From Deltaproteobacteria bacterium (GTDB lineage: Bacteria; Myxococcota_A; UBA796; UBA2385): a DNA stretch of 64,000 bases. The stretch is from assembly GCA_018401435.1 (NCBI GenBank), contig JAGYJW010000037.1:1-64000 (forward strand), given 5' to 3'. The position numbers were made by a program, and so were the translations under genes. The notes under the pieces are model-generated. The model did no database searches and was not told the DNA's origin. It saw only the letters and a list, made by a program, of their open reading frames with translations. Of this stretch, positions 27,693 to 38,977 are shown piece by piece; within the stretch, counting starts at the first letter, position 1; the number at the start of each line of letters is the position of its first letter.

Positions 27693-28655
27693 ATGACCGC
27701 TTCGCCCACCGCCGTTCCCCGCCTCGACCTGCGCGCCTACACCCAGGGCGACGCCGACACCCGGGCCGCCTTTGTGTTGGCCCTGGGGGACGCCTTCCGC
27801 CACTTCGGCTTTGTGCGCTTGTCTGGCCACGGGGTCAGCCCCGACCTGGCCGACCCCGCCTATGCGGCCGCCCAGCGCTTCTTTCACCTGTCCGAGGCCG
27901 AGAAGGCCCGCTACATCGTGCCCGGCGGCGCCGGCGAGCGGGGCTACTCGCCCTTTGGGGCCGAACACGCCAAGGACAACCCCACGCCGGACCTCAAGGA
28001 GTTCTGGCACACGGGGCGAGAGCTGCCGGCCGGCCACCCCCTCGCGCCCCTCTACCCGCCCAATCTCTGGCCCGAGGAGGTGCCCGACTTCCGGTCGGCC
28101 ATGCTCGCCCTCTATGGCGCGCTGGAGCAGGCCTCGGTGGTGGTGCTCGAAGCCCTGGCCCTCTACCTGGGTCAGCCCATCGACTGCTTCACCGGGCTCA
28201 CCGCCCAGGGCAACACGGTGCTTCGGGCGCTTCGCTACCCGCCCCTCGAAGGGCGGGAGCTGCCCGCCGGTGCGGTGCGCGCCGCCGCCCACGAAGACAT
28301 CAACATCATCACGCTGCTGATCACCTCCACCAGCAACGGGCTGGAGCTGCTCACCCGGGATGGGCAGTGGCTGGCGGTGAACGCGCTGCCCGGCGAGATT
28401 GTCGCGGACTCGGGCGATATGTTGCAGCGGGTCACCAACGGCCACATCCCCGCCACCACCCACCGGGTGGTCAACCCCGAGGCTGGCAACGAAGAGCGGC
28501 TGAGCATGCCCTTCTTCGTGCACCCGCGGCCGGACGCCGTGCTGCGGGTGCTGGACTGCTGCCGGGGTCCCAGCTTTCCGCAACCCGCCGAAGACATCAC
28601 CGGCTACGCCTTCTTGCAGGAGCGGCTGGCCCAGCTGGGCCTGCACAAGCTCTGA
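27693..28655 (+). CDS. Isopenicillin-N-synthase-like 2-oxoglutarate/Fe(II) oxygenase
   Basis: About 320 residues. The N-terminus FRHFGFVRLSGHGV is typical of the family. The iron ligands are His-x-Asp in AAAHEDINIITLL (about residue 207) and the distal His in PATTHRVVNP (about 263). RLSMPFFVHP carries the Arg-x-Ser that binds the 2-oxoglutarate carboxylate. These enzymes oxidise small molecules using O2. The substrate is unknown and no biosynthetic cluster surrounds it. GGGAG precedes the ATG at 27693; TAGCAC 20 nt upstream may be the -10 box. Confidence 0.93.
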   Translation: MTASPTAVPRLDLRAYTQGDADTRAAFVLALGDAFRHFGFVRLSGHGVSPDLADPAYAAAQRFFHLSEAEKARYIVPGGAGERGYSPFGAEHAKDNPTPDLKEFWHTGRELPAGHPLAPLYPPNLWPEEVPDFRSAMLALYGALEQASVVVLEALALYLGQPIDCFTGLTAQGNTVLRALRYPPLEGRELPAGAVRAAAHEDINIITLLITSTSNGLELLTRDGQWLAVNALPGEIVADSGDMLQRVTNGHIPATTHRVVNPEAGNEERLSMPFFVHPRPDAVLRVLDCCRGPSFPQPAEDITGYAFLQERLAQLGLHKL

Positions 28656-28665
28656 TCGGCGAAGG

Positions 28666-28688
28666 CCCCCGGCCACCGGGGCCGGGGG
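28666..28688. terminator. GC hairpin between convergent oxygenase and clpA genes
   Basis: CCCCCGGCC (28666-28674) pairs perfectly with GGCCGGGGG (28680-28688) around a 5-nt loop in the short gap between converging genes. No T-tract follows. Terminator role is likely by position. Confidence 0.5.
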
Positions 28689-28703
28689 GCGTCCGTCCGG
28701 GCC

Positions 28704-31100
<2,397 letters not shown>

Positions 31101-31155
31101 GGGCGGACCTCGCTGGGGGGCGTGTGGACGCGGCGGGACAGGCAGGCGGGCATCG

Positions 31156-31503
31156 TCACTCGGGCTCCGTGGTGACCAGCAGCGGGTATCCAGAGCTTCG
31201 GGCGATCTGGATGGTGTTGGCGGCCTTGGTTTCGGCCACCTCGCGGGAGTAGACGCCGGCGATGCCGGCGCCTTCGTTGTGCACCGTCAACATGATGCGC
31301 GTGGCCTCGGCCTTGGAGCGGTGAAAGACCTGCTCCAGGACCAGGATCACGAATTCCATCGGTGTGAAGTCGTCATTGTGCATGAGCACCTTGAAACGGC
31401 GAGGGCGCTTGGTGCGCTCCTTGACCAGGACGGACTCGTCGCGCTCCCGGTGTTCGCCGGGGTCATCCGTTCGCCGGCGCTTGTCGTCACCACCACCCGC
31501 CAT
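31156..31503 (-). CDS. clpS: ATP-dependent Clp protease adaptor ClpS
   Basis: About 115 residues. The core KVLMHNDDFTPMEFVILVLEQVF matches the ClpS fold, with the conserved HNDDFTPMEFV N-degron pocket and the later VYSREVAETKA. The first 35 residues are charged and variable. ClpS delivers N-end-rule substrates to ClpA. AGGAG lies 6 nt before the ATG at 31503, which supports this start over upstream in-frame codons. The clpA gene follows after 55 bp in the same direction. Confidence 0.95.
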   Translation of the reverse strand: MAGGGDDKRRRTDDPGEHRERDESVLVKERTKRPRRFKVLMHNDDFTPMEFVILVLEQVFHRSKAEATRIMLTVHNEGAGIAGVYSREVAETKAANTIQIARSSGYPLLVTTEPE

Positions 31504-31653
31504 CACCACTCCTGTTGCCACGCCGCAAAGCAGTAGACACGCCTTCGGCCGTTGACCAGCCCCCCGCACAAGGCTTCTGGGACTCGCCCTGCTGCTACCC
31601 CAGGCAGCCGCCGCGAGGTACGGGTGGCCCCCACCGACTCCGAGGAGCCTGCC

Positions 31654-32037
31654 ATGAGCGTCGCAATCACCCGGGGTGTGCGGGTCGAGGTCACCCCCGA
31701 ATTCCTGCCCGACCAGTCCGAACCCGAGCGCGGGTTGTGGGTTCACGCCTACCATGTGGCCGTGACCAACCAGGGCGAGCAGCCCGTGCGCCTGCTCAGC
31801 CGCCACTGGATCATCACCAACGCCCACGGCACCGAGGAGCATGTGCGCGGCCCCGGCGTGGTGGGGCAGCAGCCGGTCATCGCCCCCGGCGAGACCTTCC
31901 GCTATTCGTCGGGGGCGCCCTTGGACACGGCCTTTGGGGCCATGCACGGCAGCTACCAGCTGGTCACACCCGAGGGGGAGCGCTTTGACGCCGAGGTGGC
32001 CCCCTTTCACCTCGCCGAGCCCTATGCGCTGAACTAG
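31654..32037 (+). CDS. apaG: ApaG family protein
   Basis: A 127-residue single-domain beta-sandwich protein with the family landmarks YHVAVTNQGEQPVRLLSRHW, the GxGVVGxxPxIxPG loop (GPGVVGQQPVIAPGETFRY) and MHGSYQLV. ApaG has been linked to Co/Mg homeostasis and resembles the apolipoprotein-like domain of some F-box proteins; its molecular role is unclear. GAGGAG precedes the ATG. It lies divergent from clpS and 9 bp upstream of nth. Confidence 0.95.
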   Translation: MSVAITRGVRVEVTPEFLPDQSEPERGLWVHAYHVAVTNQGEQPVRLLSRHWIITNAHGTEEHVRGPGVVGQQPVIAPGETFRYSSGAPLDTAFGAMHGSYQLVTPEGERFDAEVAPFHLAEPYALN

Positions 32038-32046
32038 GGCGCTCCC

Positions 32047-32733
32047 ATGAAGATGGCCGAAAAGGCAGCGCGAATCCAGCAGATCCTGGACGAGCAGCAC
32101 CCGGAGACCCCCGTACCCCTCGATCACGCAGACCCCTTCACCCTGCTGGTGGCGGTGCTGCTCTCGGCCCAGACCACCGACAAGAAGGTCAACGAGGTCA
32201 CGCCGGCCCTCTTTGCCGCCGCCCCCGGTCCGGTCGAGCTGGCCGCCCTGCCTGTGGAGCAGGTCAAGGATCTCATCCGGCAGATCGGCTTTGCCAATAC
32301 AAAGGCCCGGCACCTCGTGGAGCTGGGCCGCCTGCTGGTGGAGCGCCACGGGGGGCAGGTGCCCGAAGACTTCGCCGCCTTGGAGGCCCTGCCCGGCGTC
32401 GGCCACAAGACGGCCAGCGTGGTGATGAGCCAGGCCTTTGGCCACCCCGCCTTTCCCGTGGACACCCACATCCACCGCCTGGCCTGGCGCTGGGGCTTGA
32501 GCGATGGCAGCAAGGTGGAGCGCACCGAGGCCGACCTCAAAGCCTTGTTTCCGCGCGCCTCCTGGAACAAGCTGCACCTGCAGATCATCTTCTTTGGACG
32601 GGCCTCTTGCCCGGCACGGGGCCATGATCCCAACGCCTGCCCCATCTGCAGCTGGGCGGGGGTGCGCAAACGCCTGCTGGAGGAGTCCCAGCGGCCCCGC
32701 AGCGGCAATCGCCCCCTGATGGACAGCCCCTGA
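32047..32733 (+). CDS. nth: Endonuclease III (DNA glycosylase/AP lyase)
   Basis: A 228-residue HhH-GPD protein. LLSAQTTDKKVNEVTPALF, the helix-hairpin-helix LPGVGHKTASVV with catalytic Lys (about 120), and FPVDTHIHR with catalytic Asp (about 139) are all intact. The usual C-terminal iron-sulphur signature C-x6-C-x2-C-x5-C is replaced by C-x9-C-x2-C with no fourth Cys (CPARGHDPNACPIC), so the [4Fe-4S] cluster is probably absent or altered. It removes oxidised pyrimidines in base-excision repair. It is co-transcribed with apaG. Confidence 0.95.
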   Translation: MKMAEKAARIQQILDEQHPETPVPLDHADPFTLLVAVLLSAQTTDKKVNEVTPALFAAAPGPVELAALPVEQVKDLIRQIGFANTKARHLVELGRLLVERHGGQVPEDFAALEALPGVGHKTASVVMSQAFGHPAFPVDTHIHRLAWRWGLSDGSKVERTEADLKALFPRASWNKLHLQIIFFGRASCPARGHDPNACPICSWAGVRKRLLEESQRPRSGNRPLMDSP

Positions 32734-32754
32734 CCGGAAGCCCCTGGAGGCCGC

Positions 32755-33693
32755 GTGACCGATGCCCCGCCCCAGCGCTACGACTGCCCCGGCTGTGGGT
32801 CCGAGGTCGCCTTCCCCTCGGGGCTGTTGAGCCACTGCTGCGCCTTCTGCGAGACCCCGCTGGTGCGCAGCCCCGACCAGAGCCAGGAGCCCATCGACCG
32901 CGTGGCCCCCTTCGAGCTGGACCGGTCCCAGGCGGCCGGCCGGCTGGCCGCGCACCTGCAAGGCAAGCGCTGGGCCCCCGAAGAGCTGCGCAAGGCCGGC
33001 CGCCCCGAAGAGCTGAAGGCCGTTCTGGTGCCCTTCTGGTGCTATGACGCCACCGCCCGCAGCGACTGGAGCGCCGATGTGGGCATCACCTATTACGAGA
33101 CCGAGACCTATACGGTCACGGTGAATGGCAAGACCGAGGTCCGCACCCGGCAGGTGCGGCACACGGATTGGCACCGGGCCAGCGGCACCCACGCCTTCGA
33201 TTATACCGACCACCTGGTGAGCGGGTCCCGGGGCCTGCCCGAGGCCGAGAGCAACGAGCTGGAGCCCTTTGACGTGGGGCGGGCCCAGCCCTTTGCCGCC
33301 GCCTTGCTGGCCGGGCAGGTGGCGGAGCTGCCCAGCGTGGACCACGCCGCCGCCGCCGAGGTGGCGCGGCAGGAGCTGGAGCAGCGCGAGCGGGCGGCCG
33401 TCGGCCGCTTCTTGCCCGGGGACAGCAGCCGCAAGCTGCAGACCCGCACCGAGGTCAGCGTGTCCCAGGTGCGCCTGGTGCTGCTGCCGGTCTGGGTGGC
33501 CACCTGGCACTGGAAGGGCAAGGTGCTGCGGCTGATGGTCAATGGCCAGACCGGCGAGGTGGTGGGCCAGGTGCCCAAGAGCCACCTCAAGATCCTCATC
33601 GTGGTGGGCCTCGTCCTGGCGGTCTCTCTGGCGCTCTTTGTCTGTGCGGGCGGCTTTGCCGGCGCCGTCGCCCTGCTCAACCAGCGTCGATAG
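32755..33693 (+). CDS. Zinc-ribbon membrane protein, first of two paralogues
   Basis: This 312-residue protein starts with GTG behind TGGAGG. The N-terminus has a CPGC ... CAFC zinc ribbon (residues 9-35). The middle contains VPFWCYDATARSDWSADVGI and a TVTVNGKTEVRTRQVRHTDW strand pair. Near 270, VNGQTGEVVGQVPKS leads into a single TM helix (ILIVVGLVLAVSLALFVCAGG). The gene is 21 bp downstream of nth. The family resembles zinc-ribbon proteins found next to virion core or membrane-associated proteins, but the role is not known. The zinc domain would face the cytoplasm if the C-terminus is anchored. Confidence 0.78.
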   Translation: MTDAPPQRYDCPGCGSEVAFPSGLLSHCCAFCETPLVRSPDQSQEPIDRVAPFELDRSQAAGRLAAHLQGKRWAPEELRKAGRPEELKAVLVPFWCYDATARSDWSADVGITYYETETYTVTVNGKTEVRTRQVRHTDWHRASGTHAFDYTDHLVSGSRGLPEAESNELEPFDVGRAQPFAAALLAGQVAELPSVDHAAAAEVARQELEQRERAAVGRFLPGDSSRKLQTRTEVSVSQVRLVLLPVWVATWHWKGKVLRLMVNGQTGEVVGQVPKSHLKILIVVGLVLAVSLALFVCAGGFAGAVALLNQRR

Positions 33694-33701
33694 GGGGCCC
33701 C

Positions 33702-34544
33702 ATGTCCGAGGTCCAGATTCAAGCGGTGACCTGTCGCACCTGCGCGGGAGCCGTGGCCATGGAGGCCGGGCGCGCGGTGCCGCGCTGCTTGTACTGCGGG
33801 TCCGACGCGCTGGATGTGGGGGAGCTGGACGAGCGCATCGAGCAGCCCGAGCACCGCATCCCCTTCAAGATCAGCCCGGAGGAGGCCGACCACGTCTTTC
33901 GGCGCTTCACGCGCAGCAGCTTCTGGTACCCGACGGAAATTCGCGACGCCAGGCTGAAGCTGGAGCGGGTGCTGCTGGCTGCCTGGGCCTGGTCCGGCGA
34001 CCTGGAGACCCACTACACGGGCCTGGTGCAGGCCGCGACCGCCTCGGGAAAGCGCCCGATAGCAGGCGTTGAGAATGGACGCCTGGAGGGCATTGTGGTG
34101 CCTGCGTCCACCGCGCTCACCCAGGCCGAGCTCAGCCACATCGCCCCCTTTGAGCACGCCGAAGAGGAGCCCTTCGACCCCGGCGTGGACGCCGAGCCCT
34201 TCGAGCCCGGCCTGCTGTCGCGCAGCGCCGCGCGGGAGCGGGCCACCGCGGCGATGGCCGCCGCCCACGCCGGGCAGATCGCCAAGGCCCAGCAAGCCAG
34301 CGGCGTAAAGGCCAGCAGCTTGTTGCGGTCGGTGCAGGGCCGGCCGGTGCTGCTGCCGGTCTACATCGGGGCCTGGCGCTTCAAGGACCAGGTCTTTCGG
34401 GTGGTCATCAACGGCCAGACCGGCCGCCTGTCGGGCAAGGCGCCGATCTCGCTGGTCAAGGTGGCCCTGGTGGTGGCGGCGGTGCTGGGCGCCCTGTTGC
34501 TGGTGGCCCTCATCCTGGCCGTGGCCAGCCTGCTCTCCCGCTAG
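33702..34544 (+). CDS. Zinc-ribbon membrane protein, second paralogue
   Basis: A 280-residue protein with the same plan as the preceding gene: CRTC ... CLYC ribbon at the N-terminus, an EPFDPGVDAEPFEPG block near residue 160, INGQTGRLSGKAPIS near 240 and a C-terminal TM helix. It lacks the longer central TYYETETYTVTV region of its neighbour. The 8-bp spacing indicates an operon, and the pair probably arose by tandem duplication. Function unknown. Confidence 0.78.
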   Translation: MSEVQIQAVTCRTCAGAVAMEAGRAVPRCLYCGSDALDVGELDERIEQPEHRIPFKISPEEADHVFRRFTRSSFWYPTEIRDARLKLERVLLAAWAWSGDLETHYTGLVQAATASGKRPIAGVENGRLEGIVVPASTALTQAELSHIAPFEHAEEEPFDPGVDAEPFEPGLLSRSAARERATAAMAAAHAGQIAKAQQASGVKASSLLRSVQGRPVLLPVYIGAWRFKDQVFRVVINGQTGRLSGKAPISLVKVALVVAAVLGALLLVALILAVASLLSR

Positions 34545-34570
34545 GGTGGGCGGTGGCGGGCGCCTTGCGG

Positions 34571-34576
34571 TAGACT
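34571..34576 (+). promoter_or_regulatory. Putative -10 box TAGACT for the Asp-rich lipoprotein gene
   Basis: TAGACT lies 25 nt before the ATG at 34602, with GGGGAGAG as ribosome-binding site in between. The same hexamer precedes the gene at 1590. Inference. Confidence 0.32.
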
Positions 34577-34601
34577 GCTGCCATCCGCTCGGGGAGAGAA
34601 G

Positions 34602-36041
34602 ATGGCGAGAGCATCGTGGGTCGCGGCCTGGGTCGCCGGAGTGCTGGCGCTGTCTTGCGGCGGCGACCCCTCCGGCAAGGGGGCGGGGGCCGACGGCTCC
34701 GGCGATGGGGCGAATGACGGCGGCGGCGACGGCCTGGGTGATGGGGGGGACAGCACCGACGCCACCGATGGCGAGGAGCTTCCCACCGAACCCAACGCCT
34801 GGATCGAGGGCCGGGTGCGGGTGCAGCTCTACACCCTGGACGAGCAGGGCGACATCGAATTCGTGGCCTGGCCCGAGGACTATGCCGGGGCCTTTCCTTT
34901 CGGCCCCATCTTCCTGGCCGGGGTGGACCGCACCAAGATCGGCGACAGCGGCGCGGTGGGCCTGTGGTTGGGCCATGGCATCGTGCGCAGCCCCAGCCCG
35001 GACGGCGACAGCTTCAGCCTGCCCCTCTTCCTGGACCAGCAGAAGGAGGCCATCCTCTTTGGCGCCTTGGACTACTGGGGCAACGACATCATCCACTCCA
35101 CCGACCCCGTGGGCACCTACGCCCAGGAGATCCTGGTGCGGCCCGGCGACACCCTGTCGGGCTTCGAATTCACGATTCTGGCCCCCTATGCAGACTTCGC
35201 CGGGCGCACGGCGGCCCAGGCCGCGGCGGAGGACGGCAGCGACGAGCGCACGGGCTGCAGCGACGTGACCCTGTCGGGCACCGTGGACGTCACCGTCAGC
35301 GATTATGTCGAAGGAGAGGCCCTGGCCTACCTCATCGACCAGGACAACGAGGGCCCCTACGACTGGACCTGGGTGGACCTCGACCCCACCGCCGAGGGCG
35401 GCGCTCGGGGCACCTACAGCTTCCAGTCCTGCTCGGACCAGGGCTATGTGCGCCTGCAAGGGGCCTGGGACAACAACCGCAACCAGCTCATCGACCCCAT
35501 GGATGTGCGCGGCAACTTCGCCACCGCGCCGGGCACCAGCGGCAACCCCGTGACGGTCGCCAGCACCAACCTCGAGGACCACACCATCGAGATCCCGCTG
35601 AGCGACGGCGAGGATGGCCTCAACCTGGTGCCCTTCGTGCAGCTGTCGGGCAGCGTGGGCATGGTGGATGGCTTTGACGCCTTGCCCTCGGGGTCAACGG
35701 TCCTTGTAGCCGCCACCAAGTACCGCCGAAACGGTAGCTTGGAGCTGGAGTCTTTCGTCGAGGACAGCTATGGCTACCAGGTATTCGAGTGGCCGGATCT
35801 GACCGGGCGCAGCTCTGTCAACTGGTCCTTCGTGGTGCCAGCCGACACCCTGGTCTACCTGTGGGCCTATGCCGACCAAGACGGCAATGGCGTGGTCAAC
35901 GAGGTGGGGGAGGCCGTCGCCGCGGGGGGCGGCGATCCCAACGGCCGCTTGCAGACCGGCGAGTCCAACAGCAGCCACAACCTCACCCTGGCCGCCTTTG
36001 AGGAGCCCCCGGGGCCGCCGCCCGCAGGGGGTGGCCGTTGA
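34602..36041 (+). CDS. Lipoprotein with Asp/Gly linker and repeated beta domains
   Basis: A 479-residue protein with lipobox LALSC (Cys about 19). A GDGANDGGGDGLGDGGD tether runs to about residue 55. Three strand-rich blocks follow that share the theme of a polar patch and a Cys pair (TGCSDVTLSGTVDVTVSDYV; VQLSGSVGMVDGFD; SSVNWSFVVPADTLVYLW), with calcium-like DQDNEG and DQDGNG loops. It could be a surface carbohydrate- or metal-binding protein. Its stop overlaps the start of the GHL10-like hydrolase gene (TTGA), so the two are probably functionally linked. Function unknown. Confidence 0.82.
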   Translation: MARASWVAAWVAGVLALSCGGDPSGKGAGADGSGDGANDGGGDGLGDGGDSTDATDGEELPTEPNAWIEGRVRVQLYTLDEQGDIEFVAWPEDYAGAFPFGPIFLAGVDRTKIGDSGAVGLWLGHGIVRSPSPDGDSFSLPLFLDQQKEAILFGALDYWGNDIIHSTDPVGTYAQEILVRPGDTLSGFEFTILAPYADFAGRTAAQAAAEDGSDERTGCSDVTLSGTVDVTVSDYVEGEALAYLIDQDNEGPYDWTWVDLDPTAEGGARGTYSFQSCSDQGYVRLQGAWDNNRNQLIDPMDVRGNFATAPGTSGNPVTVASTNLEDHTIEIPLSDGEDGLNLVPFVQLSGSVGMVDGFDALPSGSTVLVAATKYRRNGSLELESFVEDSYGYQVFEWPDLTGRSSVNWSFVVPADTLVYLWAYADQDGNGVVNEVGEAVAAGGGDPNGRLQTGESNSSHNLTLAAFEEPPGPPPAGGGR

Positions 36042-37283
36042 CCCTGCTGCTGCTGGCGGCCCTGGCCTGCAACTTCGCCCAGCCCGACGCCCGCACCCGC
36101 ACCGGTGAGGCGGGCACCACCGATGGCGACAGCGCTGAGGCCTGGACGCCCAACGACGGAACCGACAGCAGCGACGGCAGCGACGGCAGCGACGGCAGCG
36201 ACGGCAGCGACGAGCGGCGACGGCACCGGCCCAGCTTGCAGAGATGCAGCATCTGGGTGACCCGCTGGACCTATGGTTCGGCCGCCGACGTCGAGGCCAT
36301 CCTGGCCGATGTGGCCTGCCGGCTTCAACACCGTCTTCTTCCAGGTGCGGGGCAGCTACGACGCCTTCTACCTCTCCAGCCTGGAGCCCTGGTCGGCGCT
36401 GCTGTCGGGCACCCTGGGGCAGGATCCGGGCTGGGACCCCCTGGCGGTCGCCGTGGAGGCCGGCCACGCCCAGGGCCTGCAGGTGCACGCCTACATCAAC
36501 GTCTTCCCCTTCTGGCAGGGCAGCAGCCCGCCCCCCGAGAGCACGCCCCGGCACGCCCTCCTGGACCACCCGGCCTGGCTGGTTGCCGACGGCAGCGGCG
36601 TGCCCATGGCCCTCAACCCCTCCTATGTCTTCGCGTCCCCGGGCAACCCCGAGGTGCAGGCCCGGGTGGCGGCCGTGGCGGCGGATATCGCTGAAAACTA
36701 CGATGTGGACGGCATTCACCTGGATTATATCCGCTACCCTGGCAGCGGCTACAGCCATGACGCAACCTCGGATGCCCGCTTCGCTTCGGAGGGTGGCGGG
36801 CTGAGCTGGGGCGACTGGCAGCGGGAGCAGGTCAAGGCCACGGTGGCGGGCGTGTCCGAGGCCGTGGGTGTGCCGGTCACAGCCGCGGTCTGGGGCATCT
36901 ACGAAGACGCCTGGGGCTGGCGCACCAGCCAGGGCAACCTGGACTACTACCAGGACAGCCGCGCCTTTCTGGCCGAGGGCCTGCTGGATGCCAACATCCC
37001 GATGATCTACTGGCCCGTCACCGATATCCCAGGCGAGCGCCTGGACTTCCGCACCCTGGTGGCCGACCACGTGGCCCATGGGGCCGGCCGCCACGTCTAT
37101 GCCGGGCTGGGGGGCGAGGGCGTCAGCACCGACCAGGCCCTGTCCTGCATCCGGGCCGCCCGCGAAGAGGGCGCCTATGGGGTCGTGCTCTTCGACTACA
37201 GCCTCTTTGCGGCGGATCTCTTCCGCTTCCGCGACGAGGTCTTTCAAGAGGACGCCCGCGCGCCCGACATGCCCTGGCGTTGA
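36038..37283 (+). CDS. GHL10-type (DUF187-like) glycoside-hydrolase lipoprotein (frame broken)
   Basis: TTG at 36038 overlaps the stop of the preceding gene and opens a signal with lipobox LAALAC, followed by a DGSDGSDGSD linker. The enzyme domain starts WVTRWTYGSA and, after one frame change near 36318, continues GFNTVFFQVRGSYDAFY, PGWDPLAVAVEAGHAQGLQV and YDVDGIHLDYIRYP. These are typical of the GHL10 barrel family, with the conserved Asp pair in HLDYIRYPG. Members are predicted glycosidases acting outside the cell. An Arg-rich RRRHR segment at 36212-36226 may mark a second disturbance. It is lipid-anchored and translationally coupled to the previous lipoprotein. Confidence 0.8.
36163..36210 (+). 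repeat. 9-bp tandem repeat (GCAGCGACG) encoding Ser-Asp-Gly
   Basis: Five or so perfect copies of a 9-bp unit encode the acidic tether of the GHL10-type lipoprotein. Frame is kept by the 9-bp unit length; copy number would change linker length only. Confidence 0.75.
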
Positions 37284-37292
37284 CGCCGGGGC

Positions 37293-38855
37293 TCAGCGCA
37301 GGGCGGCCGCCACCGCGGGCAGCTCGGCGCCGGACAGGGGCGGCGCATGCAGCAGCCGCACCACCGTGGGGGCGATCTGCCGGGCGTCCACCTCGGGCCC
37401 CTTGCCGGCCTTCACCCCGGCCCCAAAGGCCAGGAAGGGCACCTGCTGATCATAGGGCCGCGGGCTGCCATGGGTGGTGCCCGTCGGGTCCTTCTTGTAG
37501 AGAGGGACCGCGTTCTCAGCCAGCACCAGCGTGAGGTCGCCGGCGCGGTCCTGGTAGCGGGACTGGGCGAAGGCCGCTGCGAATGGCCCCTCGGGGTTGG
37601 CGAGATCGACCAGGTCCTCCACCCCGGGCACCGCCAGCACGAGGCGACGCACCACGGCCGCGCTGCGGGCGCGCCCATCGGCGTCCAGGGCCGGATCCAA
37701 CACCACCGTCGTGCCGAAGAACAAGGCGGCGGCGGGCAGCCCTTCGGCCTTCAGGGCGGCGTCGATGGCCGCCGGCAGGTCGTCCAGGTCGACATAGGTG
37801 GGGGGAATCATGGGGGCGCCATGATCGGCGCTCAGCACCAGGGACCAGCGTCCGGGGCCCACCTTGGCATCCAGCCCGTCCATCAGCTCCTGCAGCTGGC
37901 CGTCCAGCCGCAACAAGGCGTCCAAGGACTCCAGGCTGGCGGGGGTGTAGCTGTGGCCGATGCCGTCGAAGTGGCTGTAGGAGACGGTGAGCAGATCAGG
38001 CGGGCCGTTCTGCCCCAAGGCGAAGCGGTCCACGGCCTCCAGGGCCGCCGCGGTCAAGAAGTCTCCCCCGGCGGGGGTGTTCATCAGGGCGCTGGGCAAG
38101 GCGGGCGCGGGCAGGGCGCCGGCCGGGCCGGGGTGGGGAAAGGTGAGGCCGGTGCCCACATCCCGCTCGTGGGCCTGCTGGTCTTGAATGCCAAAGAGCC
38201 CCTCCAGGCTGGGGTCGCTGAGCGTCCAGGGCGGGTCCATCCAGGCCACCCAGGCGTCACGGGCCACCAGCGGCGGGGTCACCGCCTTGGGAAAGTCCAG
38301 GGGCAAGCTGACCTGTGCGCCCTTTCTTCGGTCCATCCACATCGCGAGGGTGGGGGCGCGGCCCGACAACAGCACGCTGCCCCGGTCCTTCAGGGACAAG
38401 GAGACCACCTCGCCGCCGGCCGCGCGGGCCGCGTCCCCGACGGTGTCCACCGGCAGGGGCAAGGCGTCCAGGCAATAGGCCTCTTTGCCCTTCAAGACGA
38501 AGCTGTTGCCGACGATCCCGTGCACCGCTGGCGACCCCCCGGTGGCCAGGGTGGCATGGCCCGGGCAGGTCTCGGTGCTGCTGTGGTGGTAGCGGGCGAC
38601 GGCCCGATAGGCCGTGTCGCTGGTAAGGCGCGCAAGTCCGCCTTTGAAGCGGTCTATCATGCGATCCAGCTGCTCCTCGCCCAGCTGGTCCACCACCACA
38701 TAGACGACCAGGGCGGGGGCTTCGGCCGCCGGGTGCGCCGGGGCCACAACGGGCACGGGGGGCCTGTCTTGGGGGCTGGTGGGGCAGCCGACCGCGAGGG
38801 CCAGCGGCAGCGGGCACAACATCCGGAGGGCCAGCGGGCGCATCGGGTCTCCCAA
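37293..38855 (-). CDS. PafA-like alkaline phosphatase superfamily lipoprotein
   Basis: A 520-residue protein with lipobox LAVGC near residue 24. The metal and nucleophile motifs are VVDQL, nucleophile Thr in STETCPGHATLATG, SHFDGIGHSYTP (Asp/His), SADHGAPM (Asp-His) and THGSPRPYDQQVPFLAFG (His). This is the nucleotide-pyrophosphatase/phosphodiesterase arrangement of PafA-type phosphomonoesterases with two zinc ions. It probably releases phosphate from organic esters at the outer membrane. The start is ATG at 38855 or 38843, with GGGAG upstream. Monocistronic and divergent from the following gene. Confidence 0.92.
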   Translation of the reverse strand: MGDPMRPLALRMLCPLPLALAVGCPTSPQDRPPVPVVAPAHPAAEAPALVVYVVVDQLGEEQLDRMIDRFKGGLARLTSDTAYRAVARYHHSSTETCPGHATLATGGSPAVHGIVGNSFVLKGKEAYCLDALPLPVDTVGDAARAAGGEVVSLSLKDRGSVLLSGRAPTLAMWMDRRKGAQVSLPLDFPKAVTPPLVARDAWVAWMDPPWTLSDPSLEGLFGIQDQQAHERDVGTGLTFPHPGPAGALPAPALPSALMNTPAGGDFLTAAALEAVDRFALGQNGPPDLLTVSYSHFDGIGHSYTPASLESLDALLRLDGQLQELMDGLDAKVGPGRWSLVLSADHGAPMIPPTYVDLDDLPAAIDAALKAEGLPAAALFFGTTVVLDPALDADGRARSAAVVRRLVLAVPGVEDLVDLANPEGPFAAAFAQSRYQDRAGDLTLVLAENAVPLYKKDPTGTTHGSPRPYDQQVPFLAFGAGVKAGKGPEVDARQIAPTVVRLLHAPPLSGAELPAVAAALR

Positions 38856-38866
38856 GGCAGGGCAGG

Positions 38867-38875
38867 GCGCCTATC
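38867..38875 (-). promoter_or_regulatory. GATAGGCGC element upstream of the PafA-like gene
   Basis: On the minus strand GATAGGCGC lies about 12-24 nt before the candidate start codons at 38855 and 38843. Identical to elements upstream of the genes at 17338 and 52909; interpreted as a -10-like sequence. Confidence 0.35.
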
Positions 38876-38977
38876 CCGTCGCGCGTGGCCGGTGAGTGTC
38901 GCTGCCGTGCACTTTCGCGGGCTGCCTCGGGCGCGGCCGGTGGTGGCCGGTCGGGGGCTGGGGTAATCCTCCGCCGG

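Noticed and set aside
31504..31653. TTGACC near 31549 as a possible -35 box for apaG
   Set aside because: No matching -10 sequence at the correct distance was found, so it was not annotated as a promoter.
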